From the NCBI RefSeq assembly GCF_000328475.2, contig NC_026499.1, positions 1 to 64,000 of the forward strand: 64,000 nt of DNA. The letters run 5' to 3'. Within the stretch, counting starts at the first letter, position 1; the number at the start of each line of letters is the position of its first letter. The position numbers and the translations under genes were made by a program. The notes beneath the pieces were generated by a model that was not told the origin of the DNA, made no database searches, and saw only the letters and a list, made by a program, of their open reading frames with translations. This document shows positions 50,804 through 61,239 of the stretch, one piece after another. This DNA is from Mycosarcoma maydis (lineage: Eukaryota; Basidiomycota; Ustilaginomycetes; Ustilaginales).

Positions 50804-50851
50804 TTAGGTTAACTTAGCTCAGCTTAACTTAGGTTGGTCAGGTTAGGTTAG
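50804..50851 (+). repeat. TTAGGTTA-type short repeats
   Basis: GTTAGGTTAACTTAGC, CTTAACTTAGGTT and GGTTAGGTTAGC follow each other within 50 bases. They resemble degenerate telobox units. The origin is uncertain. Confidence 0.5.
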
Positions 50852-51644
50852 CTGCAGTGTGCTGGCGCCAAATAAGTGTAAAGTCAAGTGACAGCTGAGG
50901 AGGCGCTCAGGGCTCGTGGGGATTCGTGATTCTGTGATGTGATTGCCGGTGACCGTGCAGGAGAACCTTGCCGATCGGCGGGTGCTTTTCCTGTCTCTAA
51001 GATTCACGATTGGTGATTTACTATGAAAACGTTGGATAGTCACATTCACGACTACACTGTACTGTACTCGTGACTGTATAACTCAAGGCTGTATTCGCGT
51101 GACTGACAAAGTTGGCTGGTGCGCAACCCCACCTGACAGGAGACGCAATTCAAGCTATCGACACTCACGACTCATTCAAGATTGGCTGCCCTAGCAGGCA
51201 AACGATCTCCTCCTGTCTCACGCCTCCGCGCTCTACTTTGTCTTTGTGCTTCACGCTTTGCTGACTCGTGACTGGACTCTGTTCGCCGATCCACTCATGA
51301 CTCTCTCGACGCCCTGGGTTTTGTGAGCACGCGACCAGGTCACGAGTTTCAATCGTGAATCAAGCTCACCTCTTGCGCCAAACATAGGCAAACTTGACGC
51401 ACAAACGTCAAAGTCGGACTCGTGACTCACATGTTAGCTAAGTTTGTGATGCGCCAAGCTGCATGCATGCTGCATGCATGCATGTTGGCCCACCTGCGTT
51501 GCGGGGAACCAGGCGTGAGATTCGAAACGAAACCCGTGCACGGTCTCCTTTTTGGACCTGTCAGATCGCATACTATGTTGCTGCGCTCCCAAAAATCGCA
51601 GTCACCAGTCACCAGTCGTGGGTTCGTGAGCGGTCTTTTCATCA

Positions 51645-51690
51645 TTTACGATTTGTGATTCACGATTCGTGATTCACGATTCGTAATTCA
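51645..51690 (+). repeat. Dispersed quasi-palindrome cluster
   Basis: Alternating ATTTACGATTTGTGATT, ATTCACGATTCGTGATT (exact at 51658-51674) and ATTCACGATTCGTAATT copies overlap. It is the densest palindromic cluster in the window apart from the heptamer array. Confidence 0.8.
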
Positions 51691-51827
51691 TGATCTATGA
51701 CTTTCTCACTCGTGACTATCGCCAAGTATGCATGCTGGCGAGAAGCATGGAGAAGCGGGCCATGGTACAGACAAATCTTGGGATTTAAAATCATTGCAGC
51801 ATTCTACTGCTTCGGGAAGGGTAGTTC

Positions 51828-53213
51828 CTACTCCTCATCCAGAGCGCTGTTGACTTCTCGGCTGATCCTGTGAACTGCCTTGAGATAGATCCGGACCGCT
51901 TCTGGGTCCACGCCCGGCGTAATGCCATGGCCCAGATTAGCAATGTACGCTCCTCCACCACCAAAGCCGCCCTTCTTGGATCGCAGCATCTCCTCCACCT
52001 TGGCCTCGATCGCCTCCTTTCCAGCGTATAGCACCGCTGGGTCCATGTTGCCCTGCAGCGCCAAACGGTGTCCAGCCTCGTTCTGTCCACTCGCATCCTG
52101 GTAGCTCGGCTTACCCGGCGATGCCAGGTCAACCACCTTGCGCGCCACACATGGCTCTACCGTCCAATCCAGTCCCACCACGTCGTAGCCTGCCTTGACC
52201 ACCTCTGGTAGCGAGTGTCCCAGAGCACCCTTGGCAAACACGATCAAAGGAGGGCACGGGATTGACTTGGTCGACAGAATGTCCCGCACCGAAGCTGCAA
52301 TCGATCGCAGGAACGGAAGCGAGAATTGGCGGAAATCCGACGGAGACAGCTCACCAGCCCACGAGTCAAATACCTGCAGCAGCTGCGCACCCGCCTTGAC
52401 CTGCCCAACCAGGAAGTCGGTGCAGACGTCGGCAATCCTCTGCAGAAGCTCCTTGGACTCTTCGGGATACTTGAAAAGCCACGCCTTGGCCTTCTCGAAC
52501 GTCTTGCTTCCTCCACCCTCAACCATATACGCCATCAGCGTCCACGGTGCGCCGCAGAATCCAATCAGAGGCACCTCGCCGTCCAACTTGGTGCGTGTCA
52601 TAGCAATAGCTTCGTAGACGTAGCCAAGCTCCTTGTCGACGTCGACCTTCTTCTTGAGTTTGGTTGTTACGTCCTTGGGCGTCACCAGCGGATCGGGAAA
52701 GTGAGGTCCCTTGGCAGGAAGCATCTCCACCTCCATTCCCATCGCTTGTGGCACCACCAGGATGTCCGAAAAGATGATGGCAGCATCCAGCAGACCCGAG
52801 TAGCGACGGATGGGCTGCACCGTGATCTCGGAGGCTAGCTCCGGGTTGCGGCAGCATTCGAAAAAGTCGTGGTCCTCTCTGATCTTGCGGAACTCTATTC
52901 GATATCAACGTCGTGGCAAACGACAACAAGACAAGGTCAGTCAAGACCCGCAACGATCTTGCATCAACGAATCAATGGCTGCAACTAGCACGTTGCAAGC
53001 CATCTTCATCTGCAGCACGGATGAATGTTGCTTACCTGGAAGATATCGACCAGCCTGGCGCATGATCCAGCACGGAGCTCGTTCAGTCTGGTAGCCACGA
53101 GCAGCACGGATGATCAAATCGTTCTTGAGTCCTTCTTCGGGTTTTCGGCACTCTTTTTCCTTTCGTTGTGTAAACGATTGCAGATGCTGCATACCCGGAA
53201 TCTTGGACGTCAT
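51828..53213 (-). CDS. HEM12: Uroporphyrinogen decarboxylase, spliced
   Basis: Exons are 53213-53036 and 52894-51828, giving 414 residues. Exon 1 ends in the family signature [14 protein letters not shown]; exon 2 begins [25 protein letters not shown] and continues with the second signature region ([22 protein letters not shown]), [13 protein letters not shown], and the C-terminal [22 protein letters not shown]. The 141-base intron (52895-53035) has donor GTAAGC and acceptor ATAG, and its removal restores the conserved RYLPEFRK junction. The enzyme decarboxylates the four acetate side chains of uroporphyrinogen III in cytosolic heme synthesis. The catalytic Asp region (IFSDILV) and the RQAGRY arginines are present. 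The first 28 residues ([16 protein letters not shown]...) are longer than in yeast, and an upstream exon is possible. Confidence 0.93.
52895..53035 (-). other. HEM12 intron
   Basis: Minus-strand donor GTAAGC starts at 53035 and acceptor AG ends at 52895. It is 141 bases long and splits the Glu codon of RYLPEFRK. Confidence 0.88.
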
Positions 53214-54129
53214 GATGGCCTACGTGCAAAAAGGCGAAGGTCTTGCACGTCTCGAGATGGTAGCAAAAAAAACGCGACGGTGTTAGGGATGGTTCTCAGC
53301 CTGCCTGTCGATATGTTGAGGAGCCAATGTGCCGGAGGATAAGAAACGTGAATGAGGGGAATGAAGGAGGGGGGAGGGCAGTTCTGGCTCATCTTGCGAT
53401 CAGCAGCTGCTGCCGACTCACACTCATGACTGTACGAGAGCGAAAATGTCCAGCTTGAGTGCTCTATCAACGCGCCGATTTCTTCCTAGCGTGTACGCTG
53501 TGCGTGTTGAGCCGAGGCGAGCGAGTCAAGAAAGTGAGTTGTCAGTGAGGAATTTCAACTCTAAAAACAAATCAAGAATCGTGAATACGAATGCAGGACA
53601 GCCAAAGCAGGACAGCCAAGCTCGCTTGCTTTGGCCAGCCGAAAGCAGCCATAAATCACAAACCACAAATCACGAATCACGAATGCCAGTCTGAGTCTCT
53701 CAGCGCACAAGCTGAAATTCTCGTCAGGGTCCACGTCGACTAAGTCAGGGGAGTTGGCGCGTTGAGGCATGTGTGCTTGCGAAGCGACGTAGAGCTCCGC
53801 GATCTCATCCTGTCTTGTCTCAAACTCGAAGCTGGGCGCCGTTAGCGTCGTCGCGATTGGCAACGTGCAGAGACCAATCTTGCTCCCCTCCTGTTTGCTT
53901 GCATGATACTTTTTGGGTAACTTTTTGCGTAAAACATCTCGAGACAAGAGTACAAAAACATTCAGACGATATCGAAACGGGTCATGGGGGTGGGGCGTAT
54001 AGTACACGAAAAGTACAGCTTGTGAAGCCAGGTGCACGCTGCAGGGCGGGTAGAATCAACAATAACGCAGGGCAGGTGGTTCCGTGCGGCTTTCAACGAG
54101 AGCAAAATCGTTGGACCTCTTGGTCTACG
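53214..54129. promoter_or_regulatory. HEM12 upstream region and HMG-box gene 3' side
   Basis: The HEM12-proximal part has minus-strand features of an intron: acceptor TAG ending at 53220, a branch-like CCTAACA at 53281-53287 and a GTGAGT donor at 53421 directly after an ATG AGT. Dispersed motif copies lie at 53577-53590 and about 53663-53684. No other gene was recognised. Confidence 0.4.
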
Positions 54130-55019
54130 TTACTGCTCCAGAGGTCCGGGTTGTGACATGGTGGCCTCGTGGTCTTTCTTCTGCTGATTCCATGTCGCCA
54201 TGTTTTCTGTCGTCTTGTCCTGGTACACACGCCTCTGGTCGTCTGTGAGCGCCTTCCAAGCCTCCGAAACCTTGCCTAGTACTTCCGAGTAGGGCATGCC
54301 CGGATGCTTTTTGCGAATCTCCTGGCGCACCTCGTTCTGGAAGAGCAGGTAAGCGCTTGGCGGTCGCTTGGGTGCATCTGGGTCGCGCAGACGCTTCTCT
54401 TTGCGTTTTTGCAGCTTGCTCATCTTCTTGGCCGCTTTGCCGTTGGCACCGGCTGTACTTGCCGCTGCAGCTGTTTCGGCTCCAGGAGTAGCCGCCACAC
54501 CTGGATGCGCGCCGTTGGCGATGCTGAGAAAGTCAAACGTGTTTGGTACACCGGCAGCACTGCCTGCGCTCGAGACGTTGCCTTGCTGCGCCAGCACAAG
54601 CGCTGCGACGTTGGGATTTTGTCGTGCTACCACCTTGACAAACGCGTCACACGAGTCGGCGGCGTGGCGAAGCTGAGCCGAGAGGCGGCTTACCGCGTCG
54701 AACATCTACAGTCGCGACCAGTTGGCCAATTGAGCAATTGACCAATTGATCAATTACGGGCAAGATGAGCGTCAGTCGATCTGGCGTCTTGTCTAGCAGG
54801 CGCACGATTGGCGCATCATACGAATCCACTTACTGTCTGACGTGCAATGAAGATGTCGTCGCCCTGTGCCGCGTGACCTAAAGCCGGGTTGAAAGCGGCA
54901 TGCTGATGATGTGGCTGCTGGTGATGCTGGTGCTGATGTGACGCCGCGTGGTGTTGGTGCGAAGCATTCGCAACCGAGTGCGAGAGCAGACCGTACTGGT
55001 CGAATTGGGCGGCGTTCAT
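54130..55019 (-). CDS. HMG-box DNA-binding protein, two exons
   Basis: Exons are 55019-54834 and 54705-54130, giving 253 residues. The first exon encodes a His/Gln-rich leader (HQHQHHQQPHHQH). After a helical segment (MFDAVSRLSAQLRHAADSCDAF) and an Ala-rich linker comes a lysine-rich stretch (AKKMSKLQKRKEKR) and one HMG box at about 172-236: DPDAPKRPPSAYLLFQNEVR, then the second helix with GKVSEAWKALTDDQRRVYQ. The PKRPPSAYLLF start is of the sequence-tolerant NHP6/HMGB type rather than the MATA/SOX type. The intron (54706-54833, 128 bases) has GTAAGT and TGTAG ends in phase 0. It is likely a nuclear chromatin or transcription factor. The frame stays open upstream of 55019 without an ATG, so an extra 5' exon cannot be excluded. 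Confidence 0.82.
54706..54833 (-). other. HMG-box gene intron
   Basis: Minus-strand donor GTAAGT starts at 54833 and acceptor TGTAG ends at 54706. It joins ARQT to MFDAV in phase 0. Confidence 0.8.
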
Positions 55020-55843
55020 GGCGGAAAAGATGGTGGGCGACGAGGAGTCGTCAAGATCGGACGCTGCGATGATGGTCGGGAGATTGTGCGACGATTTCAC
55101 CGAGCGAATGACGGTGACGGGTTCTATGTCTAACGAGACCGAGGCGGTGCAGGCGGTGCGGGCGGTGCGGAAGCGGGCGTGAGGGGCAAACGCAGGGTGG
55201 AGCGACGTGGCGCGACGACAGCGTCGAGAAGCGAGACCAATGGTGTTGAAGGTGGACGACGCGTTTTGCGCACAGTGTCAGGCGTAGAGGAAGATGTAAC
55301 ACGCATGCAGATCAGCAAAATTGTGCGTAGCCTCTTTCGAGAGCCTGCAAGAGAAGCAAACAGAGCGCATCGACCACTCCAGAAACTGGATCAAGAACAG
55401 AGAGCGCGACAAGCATGGCAAGCCAAGACGCGAAGAAAACGCGAAGCCAGCGCAAAGCCAGCGCGAATCACGAATGTAAATGTAAAAGACCTGCCAATCA
55501 TCGCGTACAGGCAAGCCAGTGGCATTCACGATTTCGACCAGCACAAGACGCGTTGCACACCCTTCCGCCTTCCGCCCTGACCAAACTTGGTCGAGCTTAC
55601 ACGCCCTGATCGCGTGTCCTTGCGCTCGTCACGCAGCTGCGTTTCCATACAGCCCTTCTCTCGGTCACTGAGCATCGCCAGTCCACAGTTGTGTGGTCTG
55701 ATCGATTCAGCCTCGACCCAAGGCAGGGTGACAAGCTAGAGCGAAAGAGAACGTCCAAAATGACAGGTTCTCAGGGTCCACGTCTGCACAAGAGAAGAAG
55801 CAGCTGAGCACGCTACAGTCCCGAGAGGAGAGCGAACAGGACA

Positions 55844-55930
55844 GAAACGCAAACGCGCACGCAAACGCAAACGCAAACGGGAGCGGGAGAGCGAGAGGGA
55901 GAGGCAAAGAGGCAAAGAGGCAAAGCTCCT
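55844..55930 (+). repeat. CAAACG and AGAGGCAA short tandem repeats
   Basis: About four copies of CAAACG (55850-55880) are followed by GAGAGGGAGAGG and three copies of an AGAGGCAA-like unit. It is a purine-rich microsatellite in the HMG-box gene leader or promoter. Confidence 0.7.
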
Positions 55931-56521
55931 GAATACAAACGCAGTGCCAATACTTACCTTTCGATGAAAAGAAGACGATACGAAAAGTGTTGAATGCTAT
56001 GCAAACTGGTTTCGACGATGCTTTCGACACGTTTTGAAGTGATGAAACCAAGGTATAAGGAAGTGGAAAGAAAGGAAAAGAGGGGATTAGAGAAAGTGAG
56101 AAAGGATCGTGGTATATTAACCATTTCAGAATCCAAAATCAGATTAGTGACCGATCAGTCCCACTTGACCCGCCCGCCAACCGCGTCAAATACGCACTAC
56201 AAACGCGCGCGTATTCGAGACTACATCTCAGGTTGAATTTGTTCTCAAGAGACCAAACCCCCTCTGCAATCACCGCATCACCGCTTCACCTCATGCAGGC
56301 AACAGAAGCGTACCGGTAGATGGCTGACTAGAGGTGGTTGCAACTTATGATAATATTATTCAATAATACTATTCACTTCCAGAGTCTTCACACAATATCA
56401 ATTCTGTCAGATATTTCAGACACAACCGGCCGGTAAACACAAACCCGAGGTGTCTCTGAAACTAATTAACTTAAATTAGTCAACCAGAAAGACTGCGGGA
56501 AGCACTCCCACAACTGCCTGC

Positions 56522-56528
56522 TATAAAA
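56522..56528 (+). promoter_or_regulatory. TATA box without an assigned gene
   Basis: CTATAAAAACGG is followed about 30-110 bases later by a pyrimidine-rich run (CTCTTTACTCCGC, TCTTTCTTTCCTCC), as in a transcription start and leader. No protein-coding frame of note follows within 1 kb. An unannotated non-coding or spliced transcript is possible. Confidence 0.35.
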
Positions 56529-57700
56529 ACGGCCTATCAACGCGCTTGCCATCTGCCTTCCGACCTCGATCGCCTCTTTACTCCGCTCAACGGTCCAGGC
56601 GTCTTGAGATCGTCTTTCTTTCCTCCGTGTCATCTTCGACACATACAGCGGCCGCAGCGGTTCACAATCGTGCTGCGGAGTAACAGCTGGCGTCAGGGTA
56701 TCATTGCATTGATTTGACTTGGCTTATCGAGCCAGGAGACAGAGACTGGCTGGATCCAAGCTTGTTGTGTCAATATCGTCCCCATTGCGTTCCCAACCGT
56801 CGCCCCCGCTGCTGTAAACTACTTCCTTCCGGATTTGGCTCCAGCAAGGACGTATAGTCTCGTACACTTGCCAACTCGTCAGCAAGTCGGTTGCCTAGAT
56901 TTGCTGTCACTTTCGGAATTGAGGCTGAATAAGCTCTGTCTGTGCTTTCATCTCTGCCATCACTCACTCCCATTGCAAGGGACCCGTGCGGCAGCAGGAT
57001 TGGAACAGAAGACCACGAGACACTTGCGCTCGTAGAGCTTCAAGACTTGCAGAAGAGCACACGGCGCGCACGGCCTCAAGATCTCGATCGAACTCAAGCA
57101 TACATTCGATCACCTACCATCAACTTAATGTGAGTACACAATCCTCTCATGATGTCCTGGCTATCTACCCCGTAACAAGGGGAAGAGTCAAGCGTCAATC
57201 AACGAAGCCAGTCCCGCCATGCGCATCGCATTACATCGCATCAAACCGCTTCGATTCCTTGAGTATAAAATGACCGAGCACAAGCTCGCGAACAAAGCAC
57301 AATGTGGCTGCGCAACAACACCTGCTGCGCTCTGATGTTGCTATCGAATGGAATGGGAAGCCGCCAATGCAAATACAGTTCGAACAAAGTTTTCCGCTGT
57401 CCCCACTGGATTCGGAGCGCGGGCTCAATGGGTGAAACTTGTTGTGACTGGAACTGGTCACCATGGTGAAGATGGGCGTCTTGCGCTTGCTTTCCTCATC
57501 TCCTTGGCGTTGTATCGCTAGAGCGCAGCAAAGCCCAAAGCAGGCGCTTTGTGCGAGGGCGCGGAGCCGAAACGGGACGGAACGAAACGAATTACAATTA
57601 CGAATTTTGGTGGCATTTCACGATTATGGATACGATAATCACGAATAAAATTCGAAAATGTTGTTTTACAGGATGCAACATGCTCGAATTATATTTTTTC

Positions 57701-57717
57701 ATTCACGATTCGTGATT
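57701..57717 (+). repeat. Dispersed 17-bp quasi-palindrome, exact copy
   Basis: ATTCACGATTCGTGATT lies about 60 bases upstream of the TATA-like box at 57763 and 383 bases before the PNUTS-like ATG. Confidence 0.8.
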
Positions 57718-57809
57718 GTCGGCATTCAAATCGGGCCACGCGCTTCTACTTAAGCGACTTGCTCTATAAGAAGACAGTCCAAGGTTCTTCTTCCGCAGCG
57801 CGCCTCAAC

Positions 57810-57914
57810 ATGTTGGAGGCTGCGGATTTGTACTTGATGTTCGCGTATTCCTGTCTCCCTTGTCCCTGGCTTTGCCCACGTTGTCCTCCACCATGTGTCA
57901 AGGGTCATTGCTGA
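57810..57914 (+). other. Possible upstream ORF in the PNUTS-like leader
   Basis: An ATG-started frame of 34 codons with a Cys/Pro-rich end (CLPCPWLCPRCPPPC) lies between the TATA-like box (57763) and the main ATG (58084). If the leader is unspliced this would be met first by scanning ribosomes. Leader splicing could remove it. Confidence 0.3.
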
Positions 57915-58083
57915 CAATTGTTTGCTCTCTCATGTGACATGTTTGTTTTGTTTGCTATTCGTGATTGGGACACCAGCCCCGACGTCAAATTTGCCTCTCC
58001 AACCTTTGTTGTGTGTGGCCGTAGCAGTCTCGTCACCCTTTCCGGGTGCTCGAGCTCAGAGCGACATTCTCCCCACTATCGAT

Positions 58084-61000
58084 ATGGACTCGTCTTACGG
58101 CTCTTGGCCTATGCAGCCCAACGTCAATCAAGAAATCGCATGGCAGTTGGGATCTAATGGTGTACCACAATCAATAGGTTCGCCTCCCATATCATCCATG
58201 AATGCGTCCTCTCCGCCCTCTGGTAGCACCGCCAGCACTACCTCGTACCCCCCGTTCCTGGGCGTTCAGGACCAAATGATGCACCAATCACCACATCATG
58301 CGTACCAGCACCAGCATATCCCGTCGAGCTATCAAGCTCACTTGTATTCCCATGCTTACGTGCCAGATCCGTCTCCAACCGCCATATCGGCATCCAGCGC
58401 GTTCCCGTCGACCTCTTTGCCCATCGACGCTGCCACCTTTCGGAGCATGCGGAACGCATATCCGATGGCGAACCCTCTTGATCTGATTGACGCTCTCATT
58501 CCCTCGTCGCAGCAGCAACAGCAAGTGCAGCAAGCGCAGCAAGTGCAAGCGCTTATGCAGCATCAGTCACCCGGCGCGGGCCACGCAACCCAGAGCGGCG
58601 TATACATGCAGTCGCATCCTGTCTATACGCAGACAAACCATCAGGACCCCTATCGGTTGCAGTCGGACAATTCGCTCGCAAGCGCCCTCACCTTCTCTAC
58701 TTCATCGCATTCGCGTGCAGTACCTCCCCCGACCCTTTTGACACAGGCTGAGCTCCACAATTCTGCAGGTCCTGCTGATATCTCGGACGTCGGCGCGCCA
58801 GATTCAGCAACCTTGTCCAGCACCCTGGCCATGCAGCAACCGAGTAAGCTACGGCAATCCAAGCTAAATTTCGTGCCTGGATTGGATCCAGCGACACAGA
58901 AATCGGACGCATCGTCTGCACCTGCCGCAGCCAACGACACGGCCGAGGACGGCGGCGACGCGATAGTCATTGTCGATTCGACATCGGAACCTGACACTCC
59001 TCCGCTTCCTCCGGTCCAAGCGCTGCCGGCGAAGCCATCTACGACTGGTAAAAGCAACAGTCCCAGTCACAGCGGTAGCGGCACGGTTGCAGCAAAGAAC
59101 GGAGCACCAGCCGCGGTACAGAAGATTTCAGACAGAGCTAAGCAGCCGCTGTCTCGCCTGTCGGTGGAACGTGAGCCTCAAAAGGCGGCACACAAATTTG
59201 TCGACATTCTCAGCGATCTCGACCCGAGCGGCAGGTTTGCGCGACCAAGACCGACAAGCGCTGAAGACCGCAGAATTATCGTGGACACACTGTACAGCAT
59301 TGTCAAGCTTGAAGCTGGCAAAGGCTACACGGAGGCGGGTCGCAAAAGGTTTTTTGCATGTTTGATGGCGCTGCCAGCTGCTCGGCAGATCCTTTCGACA
59401 TGGCTTCGATCCACTGTGCCACCTAAAAAGGTGACCGAAGCTGTTCCCGATCACAGTCGGCGATACAGAGACACGTTGTCGCCTCTTTTAGCTATCTTGG
59501 GATACGTCGAAATGAAGAGTGCTTACCTCAAGGACAAGGAAGCAGGGATTGGTAAGGCCATGACGGGTGTGTCGGCGCGTGCGGTGGACCCGTTGGCGCG
59601 GAAAACGGCGGCGGGCATCCTGGAGAAATGGACGAAAGTGATCACCAACGAAGACGCTAGAAAGTCTACCACCAGCGTTCCTGCTCTGTCGACATCTAAA
59701 ACTGCTTCGAGTACAGCACCAGCGACAAGCGCCAAACGCAAGCCGGCTGAGGGAGCTACGGCGGCTGACAGCAGCGTCAAGAGGTACAAGACGGCCACAA
59801 GTGTGGCGACAGGTTTAGCAACTATCCGAAAGCCCCAAGCCGTTCCAGCAGCATCGAGCAGCACAATTGCCAAGCCTGGGCTTTCATTTTTCTCGATCGG
59901 CAACGTGAGGAAGCCCGCGAGCACCGGCGGCGCTCCGAATGTGAGTGCGGCGACTGGCAGCCGCAAAAATGCGCACCAGGACATCATGAGTCTTGTGGGC
60001 AAGTTGAGCGCTGGTGCCATCGATCGTGCCGGAGCTAGCCAAATTGATGCGACTCCTGCCGAGGCGCAGCCTAGCGTCAAGGTCAAGAAGCGGGTCAGGT
60101 GGAAGGAAGACGGCGAGTTGGAAGCGATTAAATTGATCGAGCCCGCGGATTATGGACAGGACGAAGAAGAGCACATGGAAGGGGCGGTGGACGAGCTTGA
60201 CGAGGGTCTGGCGCTGCGTCAATCGGTTAGCAGCATGGAAGCGTTGATGGAATGGCACGAGCCACGCGAAGTGCTCGTAGCAATGCCTGAATCGGGACCG
60301 GTTGATATCGAGTCGGTGGAAGGACCGTTCCAAACGCAACGAAAAGCGCGTCTGGAGGAAAAAAGATATCAAGATGGCGAGGAGCCCATGTGCCCGGACG
60401 AGACGCAGTTGGAAAAGCCAGGAACGATCTCTGAGATGCCTGCCGAGCTGAACCGAACGGAGATTGTAGAAATTCCAACGCCGTGGGTAGACTACATGGA
60501 TGCAGGCGCAGGAGCAATGGACATGCAGGAAAGCAACCAGGGAGGAGATGGTGTGACGGATATCAACACGTCGACCGAGACGAGCGCAGACATTGGCTCG
60601 ACGACCAGAATCAGCGACTTGCTGGCCAAGGTTGGACGGTCTGTACAAGTTGCGGGAGATACCGCGGGCAGTATTAGCGCAGTCTCAACAGCTGCAGCGG
60701 CGCCTGCACCAGTTCCAGCACCAGCACCGGCTACTGTGCTCAATTTTGATATCAGCCAGATTCAGAACATCCTCGAGGCTGCCAAAGGCAGTGGACCTAG
60801 TGCAAATGCGGTCAACAAGGCACTGGCAACCTCGAATGTGACGAGCGATGGACTGTCGAACTTGCTGTCGAGTCTATCGAGCCTAAACAAGTCGAACGGA
60901 TTGCAGGTTGATTCGGGTTCGAGCAGCTCTGATGGCAATGAACGGCGCCGCTACTGGCAGGATACTTACGAAGTCAATGGGGCGAGTTCGAGCAGTAAGC

Positions 61001-61239
61001 AAGAGAGCTATCCGGGTGAATATCGGCCGGACTACCGGTACAGAAACACGAGCACGTATCGGCCAGCCGAAGAACGGTACGCGACGTCGACATCGAGACC
61101 GAGCACGTATCATCATGGAGGAGGCTACGATGAGCGCCGGGACCATGGTAAGGGAAGCCACAAGCGACGCACGATACCGTGCAAGTTTTTTGCGCAGGGA
61201 CTATGCCATTTCGGAGATGCGTGTCACTTTCTTCACTGA
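58084..61239 (+). CDS. PNUTS-like protein: TFIIS-N, RVxF and CCCH finger
   Basis: The protein has 1051 residues from the ATG at 58084; the frame upstream has no ATG. Residues 1-300 are Gln/Ser/Pro-rich (QQQQQVQQAQQVQ). A helical TFIIS N-terminal (LW) domain lies at about 360-520 (RIIVDTLYSIVKLEAGKGYT, RFFACLMALPAARQILSTWL). At about 667-676 is VKKRVRWKEDGELE, a PP1-docking RVxF motif followed by acidic/Leu residues, very like KTVTWPEEGKL in human PNUTS. The C-terminus is a single zinc finger, CKFFAQGLCHFGDACHFLH (C-x7-C-x5-C-x3-H). This domain order is that of PNUTS (PPP1R10), the PP1 targeting subunit that slows RNA polymerase II and promotes termination. The assignment is by architecture and one motif. 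Confidence 0.8.
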   Translation: MDSSYGSWPMQPNVNQEIAWQLGSNGVPQSIGSPPISSMNASSPPSGSTASTTSYPPFLGVQDQMMHQSPHHAYQHQHIPSSYQAHLYSHAYVPDPSPTAISASSAFPSTSLPIDAATFRSMRNAYPMANPLDLIDALIPSSQQQQQVQQAQQVQALMQHQSPGAGHATQSGVYMQSHPVYTQTNHQDPYRLQSDNSLASALTFSTSSHSRAVPPPTLLTQAELHNSAGPADISDVGAPDSATLSSTLAMQQPSKLRQSKLNFVPGLDPATQKSDASSAPAAANDTAEDGGDAIVIVDSTSEPDTPPLPPVQALPAKPSTTGKSNSPSHSGSGTVAAKNGAPAAVQKISDRAKQPLSRLSVEREPQKAAHKFVDILSDLDPSGRFARPRPTSAEDRRIIVDTLYSIVKLEAGKGYTEAGRKRFFACLMALPAARQILSTWLRSTVPPKKVTEAVPDHSRRYRDTLSPLLAILGYVEMKSAYLKDKEAGIGKAMTGVSARAVDPLARKTAAGILEKWTKVITNEDARKSTTSVPALSTSKTASSTAPATSAKRKPAEGATAADSSVKRYKTATSVATGLATIRKPQAVPAASSSTIAKPGLSFFSIGNVRKPASTGGAPNVSAATGSRKNAHQDIMSLVGKLSAGAIDRAGASQIDATPAEAQPSVKVKKRVRWKEDGELEAIKLIEPADYGQDEEEHMEGAVDELDEGLALRQSVSSMEALMEWHEPREVLVAMPESGPVDIESVEGPFQTQRKARLEEKRYQDGEEPMCPDETQLEKPGTISEMPAELNRTEIVEIPTPWVDYMDAGAGAMDMQESNQGGDGVTDINTSTETSADIGSTTRISDLLAKVGRSVQVAGDTAGSISAVSTAAAAPAPVPAPAPATVLNFDISQIQNILEAAKGSGPSANAVNKALATSNVTSDGLSNLLSSLSSLNKSNGLQVDSGSSSSDGNERRRYWQDTYEVNGASSSSKQESYPGEYRPDYRYRNTSTYRPAEERYATSTSRPSTYHHGGGYDERRDHGKGSHKRRTIPCKFFAQGLCHFGDACHFLH

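Larger units (their letters stand above)
49835..51827. other. Spacer, glutaminase promoter and HEM12 3' side
   Basis: This 2-kb stretch lies between the glutaminase start and the HEM12 stop. It contains the telobox CTAACCCTAAG at 50546-50556, a cluster of TTAGGTTA/TTAACTTAG repeats at about 50804-50851, and dispersed motif copies at 50608-50624, 51001-51017 and 51645-51690 (exact 17-mer at 51658-51674). A related ACTCACGACT-type variant occurs at about 51165-51175. No gene was recognised. Confidence 0.45.
55020..58083. promoter_or_regulatory. Large divergent spacer, HMG-box gene and PNUTS-like gene
   Basis: Three kilobases separate the two starts. The left part has CAAACG and AGAGGCAA short tandem repeats (55844-55930). 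A canonical TATA box at 56522-56528 and another TATAAAA at 57263-57269 face right but precede no convincing protein; a GTGAGT donor occurs at 57130. An exact 17-bp palindrome lies at 57701-57717 and a TATA-like CTATAAG at 57763-57769. An upstream open frame (57810-57914) lies in what is probably the PNUTS-like leader. Confidence 0.4.

Noticed and set aside
54130..55019. HMG-box gene as a mating-type gene
   Set aside because: The box is of the NHP6/HMGB type, and smut mating loci use homeodomain proteins and pheromone/receptor genes, none of which occur here.
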